Shown: positions 25,583-36,091, counted from the first letter of the stretch. The stretch: 64,000 nt of DNA from CAUPWF01 sp964367905 (GCA_964367905.1 CAYIZP010000006.1:25024-89023); one strand, 5' to 3'. Notes: generated by a model from the sequence alone, not told the origin. Program-made: numbers and translations.

Positions 25583-27430
25583 TTAATGAAAAAAACCATA
25601 GACTTCTTTTGCAGATTTTTCATTCATTGTAGGAATAGACTTCAATGCCTCGATATTGGCCTCCTTTATTTCATCCAAACTACTATAGTGACGCATCAAT
25701 GCTTTTCTCCTTGTTGGACCAATTCCTGGAATGTCATCCAATATCGAATGTACTTGCCCTTTACTTCTTAAGCTTCTGTGATATTCAATTGCAAATCTAT
25801 GTGCCTCATCTTGAATTCGAGTGATGAGACGAAAGCCCTCAGACGAGCGGTCAATACTAATTTCTTGATTATCAAACAACAATCCTCGAGTTCTATGATT
25901 GTCATCTTTTACCATTCCACATACCGGAATATGAATCTTGAGTTCATCTAAAACTTGTAGTGCAATGTTGACTTGCCCTTTTCCACCATCCATCATAATC
26001 AAATCTGGAAACACGTGGAAACTTCCCTCTTCACTATTCTGTTGCTCATTCATTCCTCTTTGGAACCGTCTACTCAGCACTTCTTTCATACTACCATAAT
26101 CATCTGGACCTTCTATCCCTTTGATTTTAAACTTTCTATAATCACTGCGCTTTGGCTTGCCATTCTCGTATACAACCATGGATCCTACGGATGCAAATCC
26201 GCTGATATTCGAGATATCAAACGCCTCAATGCGCTTCATATCACTAACCCCAATCAGCATCTCTATCTCCTGTAGCGCTCCCTGTGTTCGGCTCTTCTCG
26301 CGCTTCAACCTCTCCTTATCCGTAGATAGCACGAGCTTCGCATTTTTCTTTGCAAGCTCTACCAACTTCTCCTTACTCCCCTTTTTCGGAGTTTTGATCA
26401 TTACTTTTGCTCCCTTTTTCTGAGATAGATATTTTTCTAATATCTCCACCTCATCCAAGTCCATTTGTAACATTAATTCAGAAGGAATATAAGGGGTTCC
26501 CGCATAAAATTGTTTGATAAACGAAGTCAAGACTTCACTTTCCACCTCTTCATTTGCAATTTTGAGATAAAAATGCTCCCTGCCAATTAACCGTCCAGAG
26601 CGTATAAAAAACACCTGCGCGACCGCATCCTGTCCCTCACTTGCCAATGCAATCACATCTCTGTCCTCACCATTACTGTTCGTAATCTTTTGCTTCTGTG
26701 CCATCCTCAACACATTGTTGTGCAATTCTCGAATTTCTATTGCTTTTTCAAACTCTAATTGCTGAGAGGCTTCTTCCATCTTTTCTTTCAAATGCTTAAT
26801 GATAGGGTCTAGCTTCCCATTTAAAAATGCTATCACACCTTGAATCTGCTGCTGATACTCTTCCACACTCACCGCGCCTTGGCAAGGCGCCTTGCATTGC
26901 TTAATATGATAATTCAAACAAGGACGTTCCTTCCCAATATCTTTAGGCAAAGAACGATTACAGGTACGGATTTGATATAATTTTCGTATCAAATCAAGCG
27001 TATCTTTCACTGCACCTCCATTTACATAAGGTCCGAAATATTTGGATTTATCTTTTCCTACCTTTCTTACAACTAGAACACGTGGATAGGCTTCTCCCAT
27101 GGTAATTTTAATAAATGGATATGTCTTATCATCCATCAACATGGTATTATATTTCGGATGATGCTCTTTGATTAGATTACACTCTAGCACCAATGCCTCT
27201 AATTCAGAATCTGTTACGATATATTCGAATCTAGTAATCTGTGTCACCATATGATCTATCTTCGCACCTTTTGAGCGACTCAACTGAAAATACTGCCTTA
27301 CACGATTTTTCAAATTGATCGCCTTCCCCACGTAGATAATCTGCTCATCCATATCATGCATGAGATACACACCTGGTTTAGAGGGCACCTTCTTCAATTC
27401 TTCTTCTATGATAAATTCTTGTTTCTTCAT
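25583..27430 (-). CDS. uvrC: Excinuclease ABC subunit C
   Basis: This 615-residue nuclease makes both cuts in nucleotide excision repair together with UvrA and UvrB. The GIY-YIG domain is at the N-terminus (KPGVYLMHDMDEQIIYVGKAINLKNRVRQYF), followed by the Cys-containing segment CLNYHIKQCKAPC, a UvrB-binding UVR motif near residue 215, the RNase H-like nuclease domain (RIEAFDISNISG, PDLIMMDGGKGQVN), and a C-terminal helix-hairpin-helix (LDDIPGIGPTRRKALMRHYSSLDEIKEANIEALKSIP). It is the first gene of its operon behind the promoter at 27476-27504. Confidence 0.97.
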   Translation of the reverse strand: MKKQEFIIEEELKKVPSKPGVYLMHDMDEQIIYVGKAINLKNRVRQYFQLSRSKGAKIDHMVTQITRFEYIVTDSELEALVLECNLIKEHHPKYNTMLMDDKTYPFIKITMGEAYPRVLVVRKVGKDKSKYFGPYVNGGAVKDTLDLIRKLYQIRTCNRSLPKDIGKERPCLNYHIKQCKAPCQGAVSVEEYQQQIQGVIAFLNGKLDPIIKHLKEKMEEASQQLEFEKAIEIRELHNNVLRMAQKQKITNSNGEDRDVIALASEGQDAVAQVFFIRSGRLIGREHFYLKIANEEVESEVLTSFIKQFYAGTPYIPSELMLQMDLDEVEILEKYLSQKKGAKVMIKTPKKGSKEKLVELAKKNAKLVLSTDKERLKREKSRTQGALQEIEMLIGVSDMKRIEAFDISNISGFASVGSMVVYENGKPKRSDYRKFKIKGIEGPDDYGSMKEVLSRRFQRGMNEQQNSEEGSFHVFPDLIMMDGGKGQVNIALQVLDELKIHIPVCGMVKDDNHRTRGLLFDNQEISIDRSSEGFRLITRIQDEAHRFAIEYHRSLRSKGQVHSILDDIPGIGPTRRKALMRHYSSLDEIKEANIEALKSIPTMNEKSAKEVYGFFH

Positions 27431-27475
27431 AAATATTTCCCACCTAATTTTTATGCTTTCAAATCACCTTAGTTT

Positions 27476-27504
27476 ATTTTATCTTATAAACAAGACCGTG
27501 TCAA
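27476..27504 (-). promoter_or_regulatory. Sigma-A promoter of uvrC-hprK-ROK operon
   Basis: TTGACA (27504-27499) and TAAAAT (27481-27476) with 17 nt between them on the minus strand, 46 bases before the uvrC start. Confidence 0.75.
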
Positions 27505-27536
27505 AGATATGTCTAAGATCTACCATTCCTTGAATG

Positions 27537-27565
27537 TTGACAAACGTTTTCATATAAGCTAGACT
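27537..27565 (+). promoter_or_regulatory. Promoter of the small membrane protein gene
   Basis: TTGACA (27537-27542) and TAGACT (27560-27565) are spaced 17 nt on the plus strand, 18 bases before a strong ribosome site AAAGGAGGA (27584-27592). It diverges from the uvrC promoter. Confidence 0.6.
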
Positions 27566-27626
27566 AATTCTTATAAAAATTCTAAAGGAGGATTTAACAG
27601 AGAAAAAAACAAAAGGTTCGCTTCTC

Positions 27627-27986
27627 TTGAAAATCATGTCTGTTGTCATGATTTTCGGGGGTATTGCTGCAATTGTGATAACCTTCACCAATTCTACCGC
27701 AAAGTCACTACTGGAGTCAGGCGATGTGATGATGTATTTTGGTGTTATCGGTTCTGTTATACAAGCCATAGGTGGATTATTGGGATTATTCGGCAGTAAC
27801 AACCCCAAAAAGGCCGATTCAATTGTTACAGTAGCAATGCTATTCCTAGTAATTAGCGTCGGTGTATACTTATATCCAATCATAACAGTCCGTGCTCCAA
27901 TTGATATATTGGAAACTCTCACCGACTTAGTCGTACCAATAGTATTCCTAATCACCGCTATGATTAACAAAAGTAAAATGAAATAA
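27627..27986 (+). CDS. Small hypothetical membrane protein
   Basis: This 119-residue protein has four predicted membrane helices (about residues 5-22, 35-58, 68-84 and 95-112) joined by short loops, such as FGSNNPKKADS. No family is recognised. The start is uncertain: the TTG at 27627 lacks a ribosome site, whereas AAAGGAGGA at 27584-27592 is followed in frame by LTEKKTKGSLLLKIMS without an ATG, GTG or TTG before that TTG. Either a rare initiator is used or a base is in error. The gene is monocistronic and ends before a bidirectional terminator shared with ftsH. Confidence 0.6.
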   Translation: MKIMSVVMIFGGIAAIVITFTNSTAKSLLESGDVMMYFGVIGSVIQAIGGLLGLFGSNNPKKADSIVTVAMLFLVISVGVYLYPIITVRAPIDILETLTDLVVPIVFLITAMINKSKMK

Positions 27987-28002
27987 AGAATTTCTCAATG
28001 TA

Positions 28003-28047
28003 TTAAAAAAGAATTTCGTATCGCATGTATACGAAATTCTTTTTTAA
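28003..28047. terminator. Bidirectional intrinsic terminator between convergent genes
   Basis: A perfect 17-bp stem AAAAAAGAATTTCGTAT / ATACGAAATTCTTTTTT with the loop CGCATGT gives A- and T-runs on both strands. It ends the membrane protein gene (plus strand) and ftsH (minus strand), the ftsH stop being adjacent. Confidence 0.92.
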
Positions 28048-30132
28048 TTACTTATCCTCTGTATCTTCACTGCTTTCTTCGTTCGATTCGGCTTCCCGCA
28101 CTTCTTCAGCTATTTCTCCTTCTTCTACTACTTGCGCTTCCTCGTTTGCTTCTACTTCCATGACTACTTCAGAATCTGATTTTTTCTCTAGTCTTGTCTT
28201 TTCTTCCTTCTTATCATCTTCTGGTTCTGGAATTCCTTCTACCTCGCGATAAATCTTCATAAATTCTTTCCCAGTAATGGTTTCTTTCTCAATTAGGAAT
28301 TCTGCAATCTTGTCTAAAGCTTCTCTATGATCGGAAAGTAATCTCTTAGCCTCCTCATAAGATTCTTTGAGTATCTTCATAACTTCCGCATCAATCTCAG
28401 CCGCCGTAGCATCTCCACAGTTGGCAACTGCTCTTCCATCTAGGTATCTATGTTTCACGGACTCAAGACCGATGAGGCCGAATTTCTTCGACATACCGTA
28501 TTGTGTTACCATGCTTCTCGCAATCTGTGTCGCTCGTTCAATATCATTTGACGCGCCTGTCGTCACAGTTTCAAATACCAACTCCTCTGCTGCACGTCCG
28601 CCCAAGAATCCCACCAACATTGCTTCTAACTCTTTTTGTGTATTTAGGAATTTCTCCTCCTCTGGAGTCTGCATAACATAACCGAGCGCTCCCATGGTTC
28701 TTGGAACAATGGTAATCTTCTGCACTGGCTCTGAATGTTTCTGCAAAGCACTCAATAGCGCATGCCCCACTTCGTGATAAGAAACAATTCTGCGTTCCTC
28801 CGCACTCATGATTCGATCTTTCTTTTCCTTACCTACTAGTACTACTTCTACGGCCTCGAATAAGTCTGTCTGTGCAACCACACCTCTTCCATGCTTCACC
28901 GCTGTGATTGCGGCTTCGTTGATCATATTTGCAAGATCCGACCCCACTGCTCCCGATGTTGCTAGGGCAATCGCCTCTAAATCTACGGTCTCGTCCATCT
29001 TCACATCTTTCGCATGTACTTTTAAAATATTCACACGACCTTTTAGGTCTGGCTTGTCCACCACAATTCTTCGATCAAATCGCCCTGGTCTAAGAAGTGC
29101 TGGATCTAGAATCTCTGGTCTATTAGTTGCTGCCAGTAACAACAGTCCCTTATTGGTATCAAATCCATCCATTTCTGCTAGTAACTGATTGAGGGTTTGT
29201 TCTCTCTCATCATTGCTTCCCATGGCTGTATCACGACTCTTACCGATTGCATCAATCTCATCGATAAATACAATACAAGGTGCCATCTTCTGTGCTTCTT
29301 TGAATAAATCACGTACGCGTGACGCACCAACCCCTACATACATTTCTACAAATGCAGAACCTGAGAGTGAGAAGAATGGTACATTCGCCTCTCCAGCTAC
29401 CGCCTTTGCTAATAAAGTCTTACCTGTACCTGGAGGTCCCACTAAAAGTGCCCCCTTCGGCAGTTTCGCTCCAATTCCAGTGTATTTCATCGGATTATGC
29501 AAGAAATCTACTACCTCTTGTAGAGATTCTTTCGCTTCATCTTGTCCTGCAACATTCTTAAATGTTACACCAGTTTCTTTCTCTACGTATAATTTAGCAT
29601 TGTTTTTTCCAACACCCATCATGCCCCCACCCGAGGACATTTTTCTTATAAATACATTGAACAGTACTACTAATAAAATAATAGGCAAGAACATGCTTAG
29701 CAAACTCAAGACCATATTAGTAGTCGAACTCTCCATCGATCCTTCAAATACTAACTCTGAATTCTCGTCCGCTTCTTCTAGTCGAGAAATCAGTTCTGAA
29801 TCACCGACCATCACTGTATAGTATTCTGTAACAAATGTTTCTGGGTCTACTTCCTTTGGTGTAATGTAGATTTCACCACGTCCCATGTCCATTACTACTT
29901 TCTCGATGCTCTCGGACTCTAGCATGTCTAGAAACTCATTATACGGGATTTCTTTTGCCGAAGTACCTTGCATAAATTGATACATCCCTAATAGCAAGCA
30001 TGCCGTAATTAATGTAGTCAATATAATAATCGTATAATTCTGCTTATTGTTATTATTTTTGTTGTTATTATTATTGTTATTATTTTTGTTGTTATTATTA
30101 TCTTGGTTACCGTTTTGCCGATTGTTATTCAT
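28048..30132 (-). CDS. ftsH: ATP-dependent zinc metalloprotease FtsH
   Basis: This 694-residue membrane-anchored AAA protease degrades damaged and regulatory proteins. An Asn/Lys-rich N-terminal tail (residues 1-32, almost only Asn) precedes the first helix (34-53); the second helix is at about 140-162. Walker A is GPPGTGKT at 233-240, Walker B is CIVFIDEIDAIG, the second region of homology is AATNRPEILDPALLRPGRFDRR, and the zinc site is HEVGH in VSYHEVGHALLSAL. An unusually acidic C-terminal tail (about 50 residues, Glu-rich) extends beyond the protease domain. TAGGAGGAG precedes the ATG; the promoter is at 30159-30187. Confidence 0.97.
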   Translation of the reverse strand: MNNNRQNGNQDNNNNKNNNNNNNNKNNNNKQNYTIIILTTLITACLLLGMYQFMQGTSAKEIPYNEFLDMLESESIEKVVMDMGRGEIYITPKEVDPETFVTEYYTVMVGDSELISRLEEADENSELVFEGSMESSTTNMVLSLLSMFLPIILLVVLFNVFIRKMSSGGGMMGVGKNNAKLYVEKETGVTFKNVAGQDEAKESLQEVVDFLHNPMKYTGIGAKLPKGALLVGPPGTGKTLLAKAVAGEANVPFFSLSGSAFVEMYVGVGASRVRDLFKEAQKMAPCIVFIDEIDAIGKSRDTAMGSNDEREQTLNQLLAEMDGFDTNKGLLLLAATNRPEILDPALLRPGRFDRRIVVDKPDLKGRVNILKVHAKDVKMDETVDLEAIALATSGAVGSDLANMINEAAITAVKHGRGVVAQTDLFEAVEVVLVGKEKKDRIMSAEERRIVSYHEVGHALLSALQKHSEPVQKITIVPRTMGALGYVMQTPEEEKFLNTQKELEAMLVGFLGGRAAEELVFETVTTGASNDIERATQIARSMVTQYGMSKKFGLIGLESVKHRYLDGRAVANCGDATAAEIDAEVMKILKESYEEAKRLLSDHREALDKIAEFLIEKETITGKEFMKIYREVEGIPEPEDDKKEEKTRLEKKSDSEVVMEVEANEEAQVVEEGEIAEEVREAESNEESSEDTEDK

Positions 30133-30158
30133 TGTCTCCTCCTATTCGTACTTTTCTT

Positions 30159-30187
30159 ATTATATGTTTATTCTGACAATTAATCAA
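30159..30187 (-). promoter_or_regulatory. Sigma-A promoter of ftsH
   Basis: TTGATT (30187-30182) and TATAAT (30164-30159) are spaced 17 nt on the minus strand, about 27 bases upstream of the ftsH start. Confidence 0.7.
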
Positions 30188-30223
30188 CCAATTTTTTCTA
30201 AAAATTCTGTGTCCTATTACAGA

Positions 30224-30265
30224 AATAAGGATGATCTCCTAATCTATCAAGAGTTCATCCTTATT
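30224..30265 (-). terminator. Hairpin at the end of the pilus locus
   Basis: AATAAGGATGA (30224-30234) pairs perfectly with TCATCCTTATT (30255-30265), an 11-bp stem with a 20-nt loop, 11 bases after the stop of the large exported protein. The T-run on the minus strand is weak, so it may be a terminator or an mRNA-stabilising end. Confidence 0.6.
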
Positions 30266-30275
30266 GTCATCCTTG

Positions 30276-33200
30276 TTAATTTAAATCCTGTAATCCTAGC
30301 TTCGAGAGCGTCAATGGATCAGACAATCCCTTCAATGACTCTTCCTCTGGAATAGTTGTAGTAACTTCTAAGTATAGTTTCATATTATGATTATCTTGTA
30401 GTTGTTCCAGTATTTCTTCTGATAAATAATACTCATACATAGTTTCATTCTCTAGTGTTACATCACCGCTCACTTCACTTCCAGACGCGCTCTTTATCTT
30501 CATATCACCTTGTGATATTCTAGCATAGTACACTTCATCTCCAGAAGGATCTTCCACTTCAATCATATCCCCAGACTCTAATCTATAGTAAGTTTGCCCC
30601 TCAATTATAGCTGTTGTTTCGTAATACAATGCAACTTGAACTTTTTTATTTAGGTCTAGGTTGCTGTCTTTTATCTGGAAATCTAACATAGTTCCTGAAA
30701 ATTCTCCGGATTCTGCAATCCCTGGCAAGATAAGCTGATCATCATACTCATATCCCGCATCATTCTCATTAAATTCTGTTAAAAGATAAAAATCTGTGAT
30801 TGTAGATCCATGCTCATCTAGGAATTCTGCTTCTGGAGCGGATACCGATACCCGATATGCAGCGATTATTGTATTGATAAAAAGTTCAGCTTCTGCTTCC
30901 GTTGTTTTTTCATAGCTTGCAGTTCCCACACCATGCCCTGCTCCCGTATAAGTTACATTTCCTATATTATAAATATAATAACTATTGATTGCATCATTGT
31001 AACCATGTCTATAGGTATCTGCGGAGGAGCTACCATCGTCTGTAAGACAATACCATACCACAATATCTTCTGTATTCATATTTAGCTGATACCACTGATG
31101 ATGAGTCTCTGCAATGTCTAATGTCTGTGCAGTATTATCCCCCAGTGCAAACTCACCTACATTAACATCATATGGATAAGAGGTCACCGCTCCTTTATTT
31201 ACTTGAGAAACCGCCCCTGTAGTTGCAAATGAACCATCTCTAATGTAGGATGTTTGTGTCGGATATTTTTGACTTGAATATACTCTATGCGACATCATAG
31301 AATATCCATTGTATGCTTGGGTTTGAGCAACCGTTGCTTCACGATTGGAATCGTGGTCATACGCAATTCCATAGCCAGCTGCTTTGATCTGATCTTCCAC
31401 TTCCTGTGTCATTCCCTCATAACCACTGGCTACATAATGGGTTCCATTTTTATTCGCGTCTGCAACATAGGAATATTTGGAATAACCAAATTGGTCACTT
31501 ACTACTCCATATGGATCTTGTCCCGACTTTCCTCGATTCAAAACAGTCAAATAATAGCTAGAATAGTATGTTGTACTATTTACTTGATGACTGGAACCAT
31601 TATCCATAGGATACAAGTATGCCGGAACATTTTCATTGGAAACGTTATCATGACTAAACAAGGTCGCCTTCCCAGAATCAATAAATTCGTTGATCTGATC
31701 CGATACACTTCGACTAAATCCATCATAAGAGTCTGTTCTACCATAGGATTCTTGAAGTCCCATCAATATCATATTGATATCTTGTTCTTCAATGTAATCT
31801 AATAAAGCCTTTACTTCTTCCCCCTCTGCTGCCACTGCTTCGGCATCTGTTTGCATCTGATTTAAATCCGTAATCGTTTTCTCAATGATATTGATGTCAT
31901 AAATTGCACTTACCTCTATAATTTTATTGTCAAATACACTCGGAAGCCCATCTGGAGCTTTTCCTGTAGAATCCGACCCTGCAATCTGAAGCACATTGAT
32001 TACGATATCATTCTTTGGTTTTCGATAAGTGATTCCAGTCTGGGAATTATGAACCGTCCCATCTGATATCTTCTTCACCTCTAACTTCCATGGGATTGCC
32101 CCATAGAACTCATTCGGAAGAATACGCTCTACAATATACGTGGAATTGGCAGTCAATTCATTCTCCGCTATCGACTGTCCTCTTCCTCCCTCAGCCGTTG
32201 CTTCATATACCTGTAAATCTGGAATCTGCTCACTCTCTTCAAATTTTCCATCTGCATTTTGGTCGATATAGAGCCTGGTTTCATAGGTAGTCGTATGTGC
32301 CGTTGGGTCTGTCGCATTACGAATCTCAAATTCAAATCTTAAAGAATCCTCAATCAACGATTTCCCTAGCGCCTCAACAGAATCTCCAACATACTCCTCA
32401 GGCATTCCCTCCTCTGTGAATACTATCTCTGGTTTCGATAAGTTCAGATATTGCACAATGGTAGCTGAATTTGACTCTGCTTGACCAGCAGACATTACAT
32501 TTTCTCTCCATCTCGCTTCATTTAGAAGTTGATACATATAAGAACTATTATCCACCCTATCTTCATGAATACCCATTCCAATATCTGGAGTTTCCGGGAT
32601 TTCTAATGTCCCGCCCCCTCCTTGTGATGTTCCTACTCCTGCCTCAACAATAGACACCTTTTGGGACGTTAGTTGTCCTCGTGCAGCTAGAGGTGAATTG
32701 GAGTTAAACTCAGTATAGACGGAATTATCTCCCATTGTTACCATACACAAATATTCCTTTTCAGTACTGTCAACCGCTAAAACACTGGAGGTAGCACCTA
32801 TCATTGCTACATACTCCCCACCCTCATCTATTTCATACCATTGGTATTCATAGGATAAATCATCAAAATATTTAGGGTCTGGAATATTCTTGTTCCCACC
32901 TCTAGCAACCAAACTCGGTGTAGCAGTAAGCTCATATCCTCTCTCCGTTTTCACTGATGTAGTCACCACCGACATGTCGTATCGTGCTGTATCCACTTCT
33001 TTTGACCCTATTTTACCATCTACCGTTGGAGTTGCAGCATAGAAAGGACCCATAGGTATCGCTCCATCTGGTTGGAAATCTAATCCACGACGGTCGCTTA
33101 CAAATTGTAGAGTCTCTCCATCTATTTCCACCTCGAATACGCACATATATCCCTGAACAGACCTCGCTACAAGTGGTCCCGATAACATACTCCATCCTTC

Positions 33201-36080
33201 ACTAAGGTTTTCTTCAACACTGACCTGATAAAATTTTGACGTCTCCTTTAGTACCTCCGTATAAGTTGAATAACCTGTATACCAGGTTGCACTCTTTATG
33301 CCAGCTCCTTCTGGTAATTCAAAGTTCAATGATGCTGTGGTAGAGTAGCTGCCCGCCTTACTTGTTGCATCCCATGTAATCTCATCGACTGTGCGTAATG
33401 CTCCATAGTCTGCACTCTCTTGATACCCATCTGGGAATCTAATCGGGTCTGATGGGATGGCAGCGATACCCGAACTCTCGACTTTCATCACATCACTCTT
33501 TACACTCTGAATCAGTTGATTCGCTTCCATAAGAGATAACTCACAATAATACATTCCGTCTTCTTGACATCTATAATAATCGTAATTTGCCCCTTCAATC
33601 ATTACATTGTCTTTATACCATTGGTACTTCAATGTATATGGTGTATCTTCCACTGCCTCTATCTCAGTAACAGAGAGCAGTACTGTTCCATCTTCACTGC
33701 TAGTGGATTCTAATTGAACACTTACGCTTTGTGCTGGTCTTGAAGTGTCTTCTGCTGCAACCAATTCATCTTCTATGATAATTGGAAATCCCGAATTCGC
33801 AAAATTAATCAGTTCTTCGTATTTGCTCGGTGTCAAATCCAAACCTGAAAAACGAGCATTGAAATTGCTAGCCGTACTAACAAATGGATAGACATCGACT
33901 GTTCCCCAAACTCCCGTACTACTCCCAAAAGCATTGACCGTCTTCAATCCCCCAGTCGTTGAATAGTCGGAGTCTAAAATCCCTGCAATATTCTTCGAGT
34001 GAGTCATGGTATCTCCAATATTGGTATAATACAATCCATCCATACCATTGTCGTTATAATCCGGATGTCCATTCAATAAGTTGAATCCTTTATCACTCGC
34101 CCCGATATATACCATATCGTATTCTTCTGTAATATCCTCGATTTTACCAATAAATTCTGTAATCGGCATGGTTGTAATAATAATATCATCCGCAGTCTCT
34201 CCATCATAAGAGGCATCTAATCCCGATCCTTCTATCCATCCTGCCACCGTTGTTTCCGTGAGCTCACTCTTAATCTGTCCAGAACCAAGCCCTGAAATTG
34301 TCTCTGTGCTAGTAGTTCCATTCCATATAGGTTGTACTTCCAATACTTGAACACTATCTTTTTCACTATCCATTCTTCGCTGTGGGTAGTTGATGATATG
34401 TCGAAGTGAGGTTGCAACCGATACTTCCACTGGTAAAAGCGTGGCACCAGTTACCTCTCTCAAAAAATTATCATCATTAATTTCTTGGTAAACCTGATGG
34501 AAAGCGCTATATGCTACTTCATACTCCACGGTTTCGAATACATCTTGAAATGTAGGGGATACCAATGGCTTTTCTTCCAATACCATAAATGAATTATTTA
34601 CTGCATCAGAGGATGTGCCAATTGTCATCTTCACTTCTCTAACAAAGCTTCCTATATTTGTTTCCCTTGCAATCTCCCCCTCTACATACAAAGGAGTCAC
34701 AATCTCCGCCGTTGTTGTTTTTGCTTTTAGGTGTGCTATTAGTTCCGAAGACAAGTCATTCGTTGCATCATAACTAGTAGTCGTTCCATATCCATTCGTA
34801 ATTAAGATGAAATCCGCCACTTCAATTAATTCCTTAGTCACCTCACTTGGAAGAACACTATCCACTACAATTGGAAAACCTTCTGCAAATGCTTCTGTCC
34901 CATCGTCGAATACTCCATATCGAAACCAATTATTGTTGATGAATCCACTATCCACAAATAAACTGCTATAAATAACGGTATTCAATGGGGCAGCAACTTC
35001 TCCCTCTGCCACACTATAAGCGCCGTTCCCTGTTCCAACATACTCATACTTCGCATTCAACGATTTAAAATATCCTGCTTCGCCTGAATCAACATTCGTA
35101 AATCCACTCCCCATCACTGCATAAGGATGTGTAGACTCCGAATATGTCGTTTCTGGGCGTCCCATCGCTTCCCCGATATAATAAGTTTCCCCCAAATCAA
35201 GTTCAAATCCCGATTCCAACATTTCTTCTACGGTAGAAGGGAATTTCCCATAATATTGCCAAGCATCACTTTCGTCTTTCGTAAAAATCAGTTTATCCTT
35301 GAGTAGTGTGACTAGTTCTTCATCCGACAAACTATTTAATGGTACTATTATTGCTGGGGCTCCTTCTGGTTCATCCCCCCAATATCCTCCTGTAGGTGCT
35401 GTCTCTCCTGTTAACCATAATTGCTTGGAAAAAGTCATATTATAATAGTAATATCCAGATGTATCATATGATCCTTGATCTGTGGTCCTTACCTCATCGA
35501 TAACTTGTTTATATTCGCCTGTTTCTCCATCTGCAACAAGCTCATAGGTTGCTTCAATCTGAGAAAAATCTCCAGCTCCTGCTCCTTGGTAGGAAAAAAT
35601 AATCTCCAATTGCTCTTCTTTTTTTTCTCCATAAACAAGTTCTTCATACCCATCCCCGCGATTCGTTTCCCATGGATAACTCTCACGATAGCCGCCTTTT
35701 TTCGTTAATGGGGTACTCTCATCTGCACCCAAAAGACCCTCTCCCTCAAGCTCCACTAGCAAAGCATTCATATAGTTCATTCGCTCCTGAGGTGTCTCTT
35801 TTTCCATTAAGTTGGATTTCCAGTCAAATGGCTCCTCACCTGGTATATAATATCCGACACTTCCACTACCTGCTTCTGGTATAATCTCAAGAATATTATA
35901 AGGATTCTCAGCCGTGACTTGGGATTTTATCTCTTCAATTCCACTCAATGATAAATAGTCTTTCTCGCCAGAAGCGACCGATCCTTGCCCTATAAAAATC
36001 ATGGCAGACAAAGCCACAACCACCAATGCAACCCCAATACTCATTATCATCTTTTTGACATTCCATCTTAACTGTTTCAT
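30276..36080 (-). CDS. Very large exported DUF5057-like protein of the pilus locus
   Basis: This 1934-residue protein has an N-terminal membrane/signal segment (VKKMIMSIGVALVVVALSAM, about residues 8-28), then YNILEIIPEAGSGSVGYYIPGEEPF, a beginning typical of DUF5057 proteins. The body contains repeated Ig-like segments, such as TYEYQWYEIDEGGEYVAMIGAT and TLKYQWYKDNVMIEGANYDYY (motif YQWYK, then YYCE or YLCM). Further on lie NDIVINVLQIAGS and an alpha/beta region with LLDYIEEQDINMILMGLQESYGR. No C-terminal sortase motif or second membrane helix is visible. The ATG at 36080 is preferred, with AAGGGAGAAATTG upstream. It is the last gene of the pilus cluster, nine bases after a prepilin-like gene. 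A surface or pilus-tip role is inference. Confidence 0.7.
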   Translation of the reverse strand: MKQLRWNVKKMIMSIGVALVVVALSAMIFIGQGSVASGEKDYLSLSGIEEIKSQVTAENPYNILEIIPEAGSGSVGYYIPGEEPFDWKSNLMEKETPQERMNYMNALLVELEGEGLLGADESTPLTKKGGYRESYPWETNRGDGYEELVYGEKKEEQLEIIFSYQGAGAGDFSQIEATYELVADGETGEYKQVIDEVRTTDQGSYDTSGYYYYNMTFSKQLWLTGETAPTGGYWGDEPEGAPAIIVPLNSLSDEELVTLLKDKLIFTKDESDAWQYYGKFPSTVEEMLESGFELDLGETYYIGEAMGRPETTYSESTHPYAVMGSGFTNVDSGEAGYFKSLNAKYEYVGTGNGAYSVAEGEVAAPLNTVIYSSLFVDSGFINNNWFRYGVFDDGTEAFAEGFPIVVDSVLPSEVTKELIEVADFILITNGYGTTTSYDATNDLSSELIAHLKAKTTTAEIVTPLYVEGEIARETNIGSFVREVKMTIGTSSDAVNNSFMVLEEKPLVSPTFQDVFETVEYEVAYSAFHQVYQEINDDNFLREVTGATLLPVEVSVATSLRHIINYPQRRMDSEKDSVQVLEVQPIWNGTTSTETISGLGSGQIKSELTETTVAGWIEGSGLDASYDGETADDIIITTMPITEFIGKIEDITEEYDMVYIGASDKGFNLLNGHPDYNDNGMDGLYYTNIGDTMTHSKNIAGILDSDYSTTGGLKTVNAFGSSTGVWGTVDVYPFVSTASNFNARFSGLDLTPSKYEELINFANSGFPIIIEDELVAAEDTSRPAQSVSVQLESTSSEDGTVLLSVTEIEAVEDTPYTLKYQWYKDNVMIEGANYDYYRCQEDGMYYCELSLMEANQLIQSVKSDVMKVESSGIAAIPSDPIRFPDGYQESADYGALRTVDEITWDATSKAGSYSTTASLNFELPEGAGIKSATWYTGYSTYTEVLKETSKFYQVSVEENLSEGWSMLSGPLVARSVQGYMCVFEVEIDGETLQFVSDRRGLDFQPDGAIPMGPFYAATPTVDGKIGSKEVDTARYDMSVVTTSVKTERGYELTATPSLVARGGNKNIPDPKYFDDLSYEYQWYEIDEGGEYVAMIGATSSVLAVDSTEKEYLCMVTMGDNSVYTEFNSNSPLAARGQLTSQKVSIVEAGVGTSQGGGGTLEIPETPDIGMGIHEDRVDNSSYMYQLLNEARWRENVMSAGQAESNSATIVQYLNLSKPEIVFTEEGMPEEYVGDSVEALGKSLIEDSLRFEFEIRNATDPTAHTTTYETRLYIDQNADGKFEESEQIPDLQVYEATAEGGRGQSIAENELTANSTYIVERILPNEFYGAIPWKLEVKKISDGTVHNSQTGITYRKPKNDIVINVLQIAGSDSTGKAPDGLPSVFDNKIIEVSAIYDINIIEKTITDLNQMQTDAEAVAAEGEEVKALLDYIEEQDINMILMGLQESYGRTDSYDGFSRSVSDQINEFIDSGKATLFSHDNVSNENVPAYLYPMDNGSSHQVNSTTYYSSYYLTVLNRGKSGQDPYGVVSDQFGYSKYSYVADANKNGTHYVASGYEGMTQEVEDQIKAAGYGIAYDHDSNREATVAQTQAYNGYSMMSHRVYSSQKYPTQTSYIRDGSFATTGAVSQVNKGAVTSYPYDVNVGEFALGDNTAQTLDIAETHHQWYQLNMNTEDIVVWYCLTDDGSSSADTYRHGYNDAINSYYIYNIGNVTYTGAGHGVGTASYEKTTEAEAELFINTIIAAYRVSVSAPEAEFLDEHGSTITDFYLLTEFNENDAGYEYDDQLILPGIAESGEFSGTMLDFQIKDSNLDLNKKVQVALYYETTAIIEGQTYYRLESGDMIEVEDPSGDEVYYARISQGDMKIKSASGSEVSGDVTLENETMYEYYLSEEILEQLQDNHNMKLYLEVTTTIPEEESLKGLSDPLTLSKLGLQDLN

Positions 36081-36091
36081 CAATTTCTCCC

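Noticed and set aside
27479..27970. Minus-strand frame opposite the small membrane protein
   Set aside because: It has no ribosome site, contains the divergent promoters, and its composition is that of an antisense shadow; the plus-strand frame has a promoter and four membrane helices.
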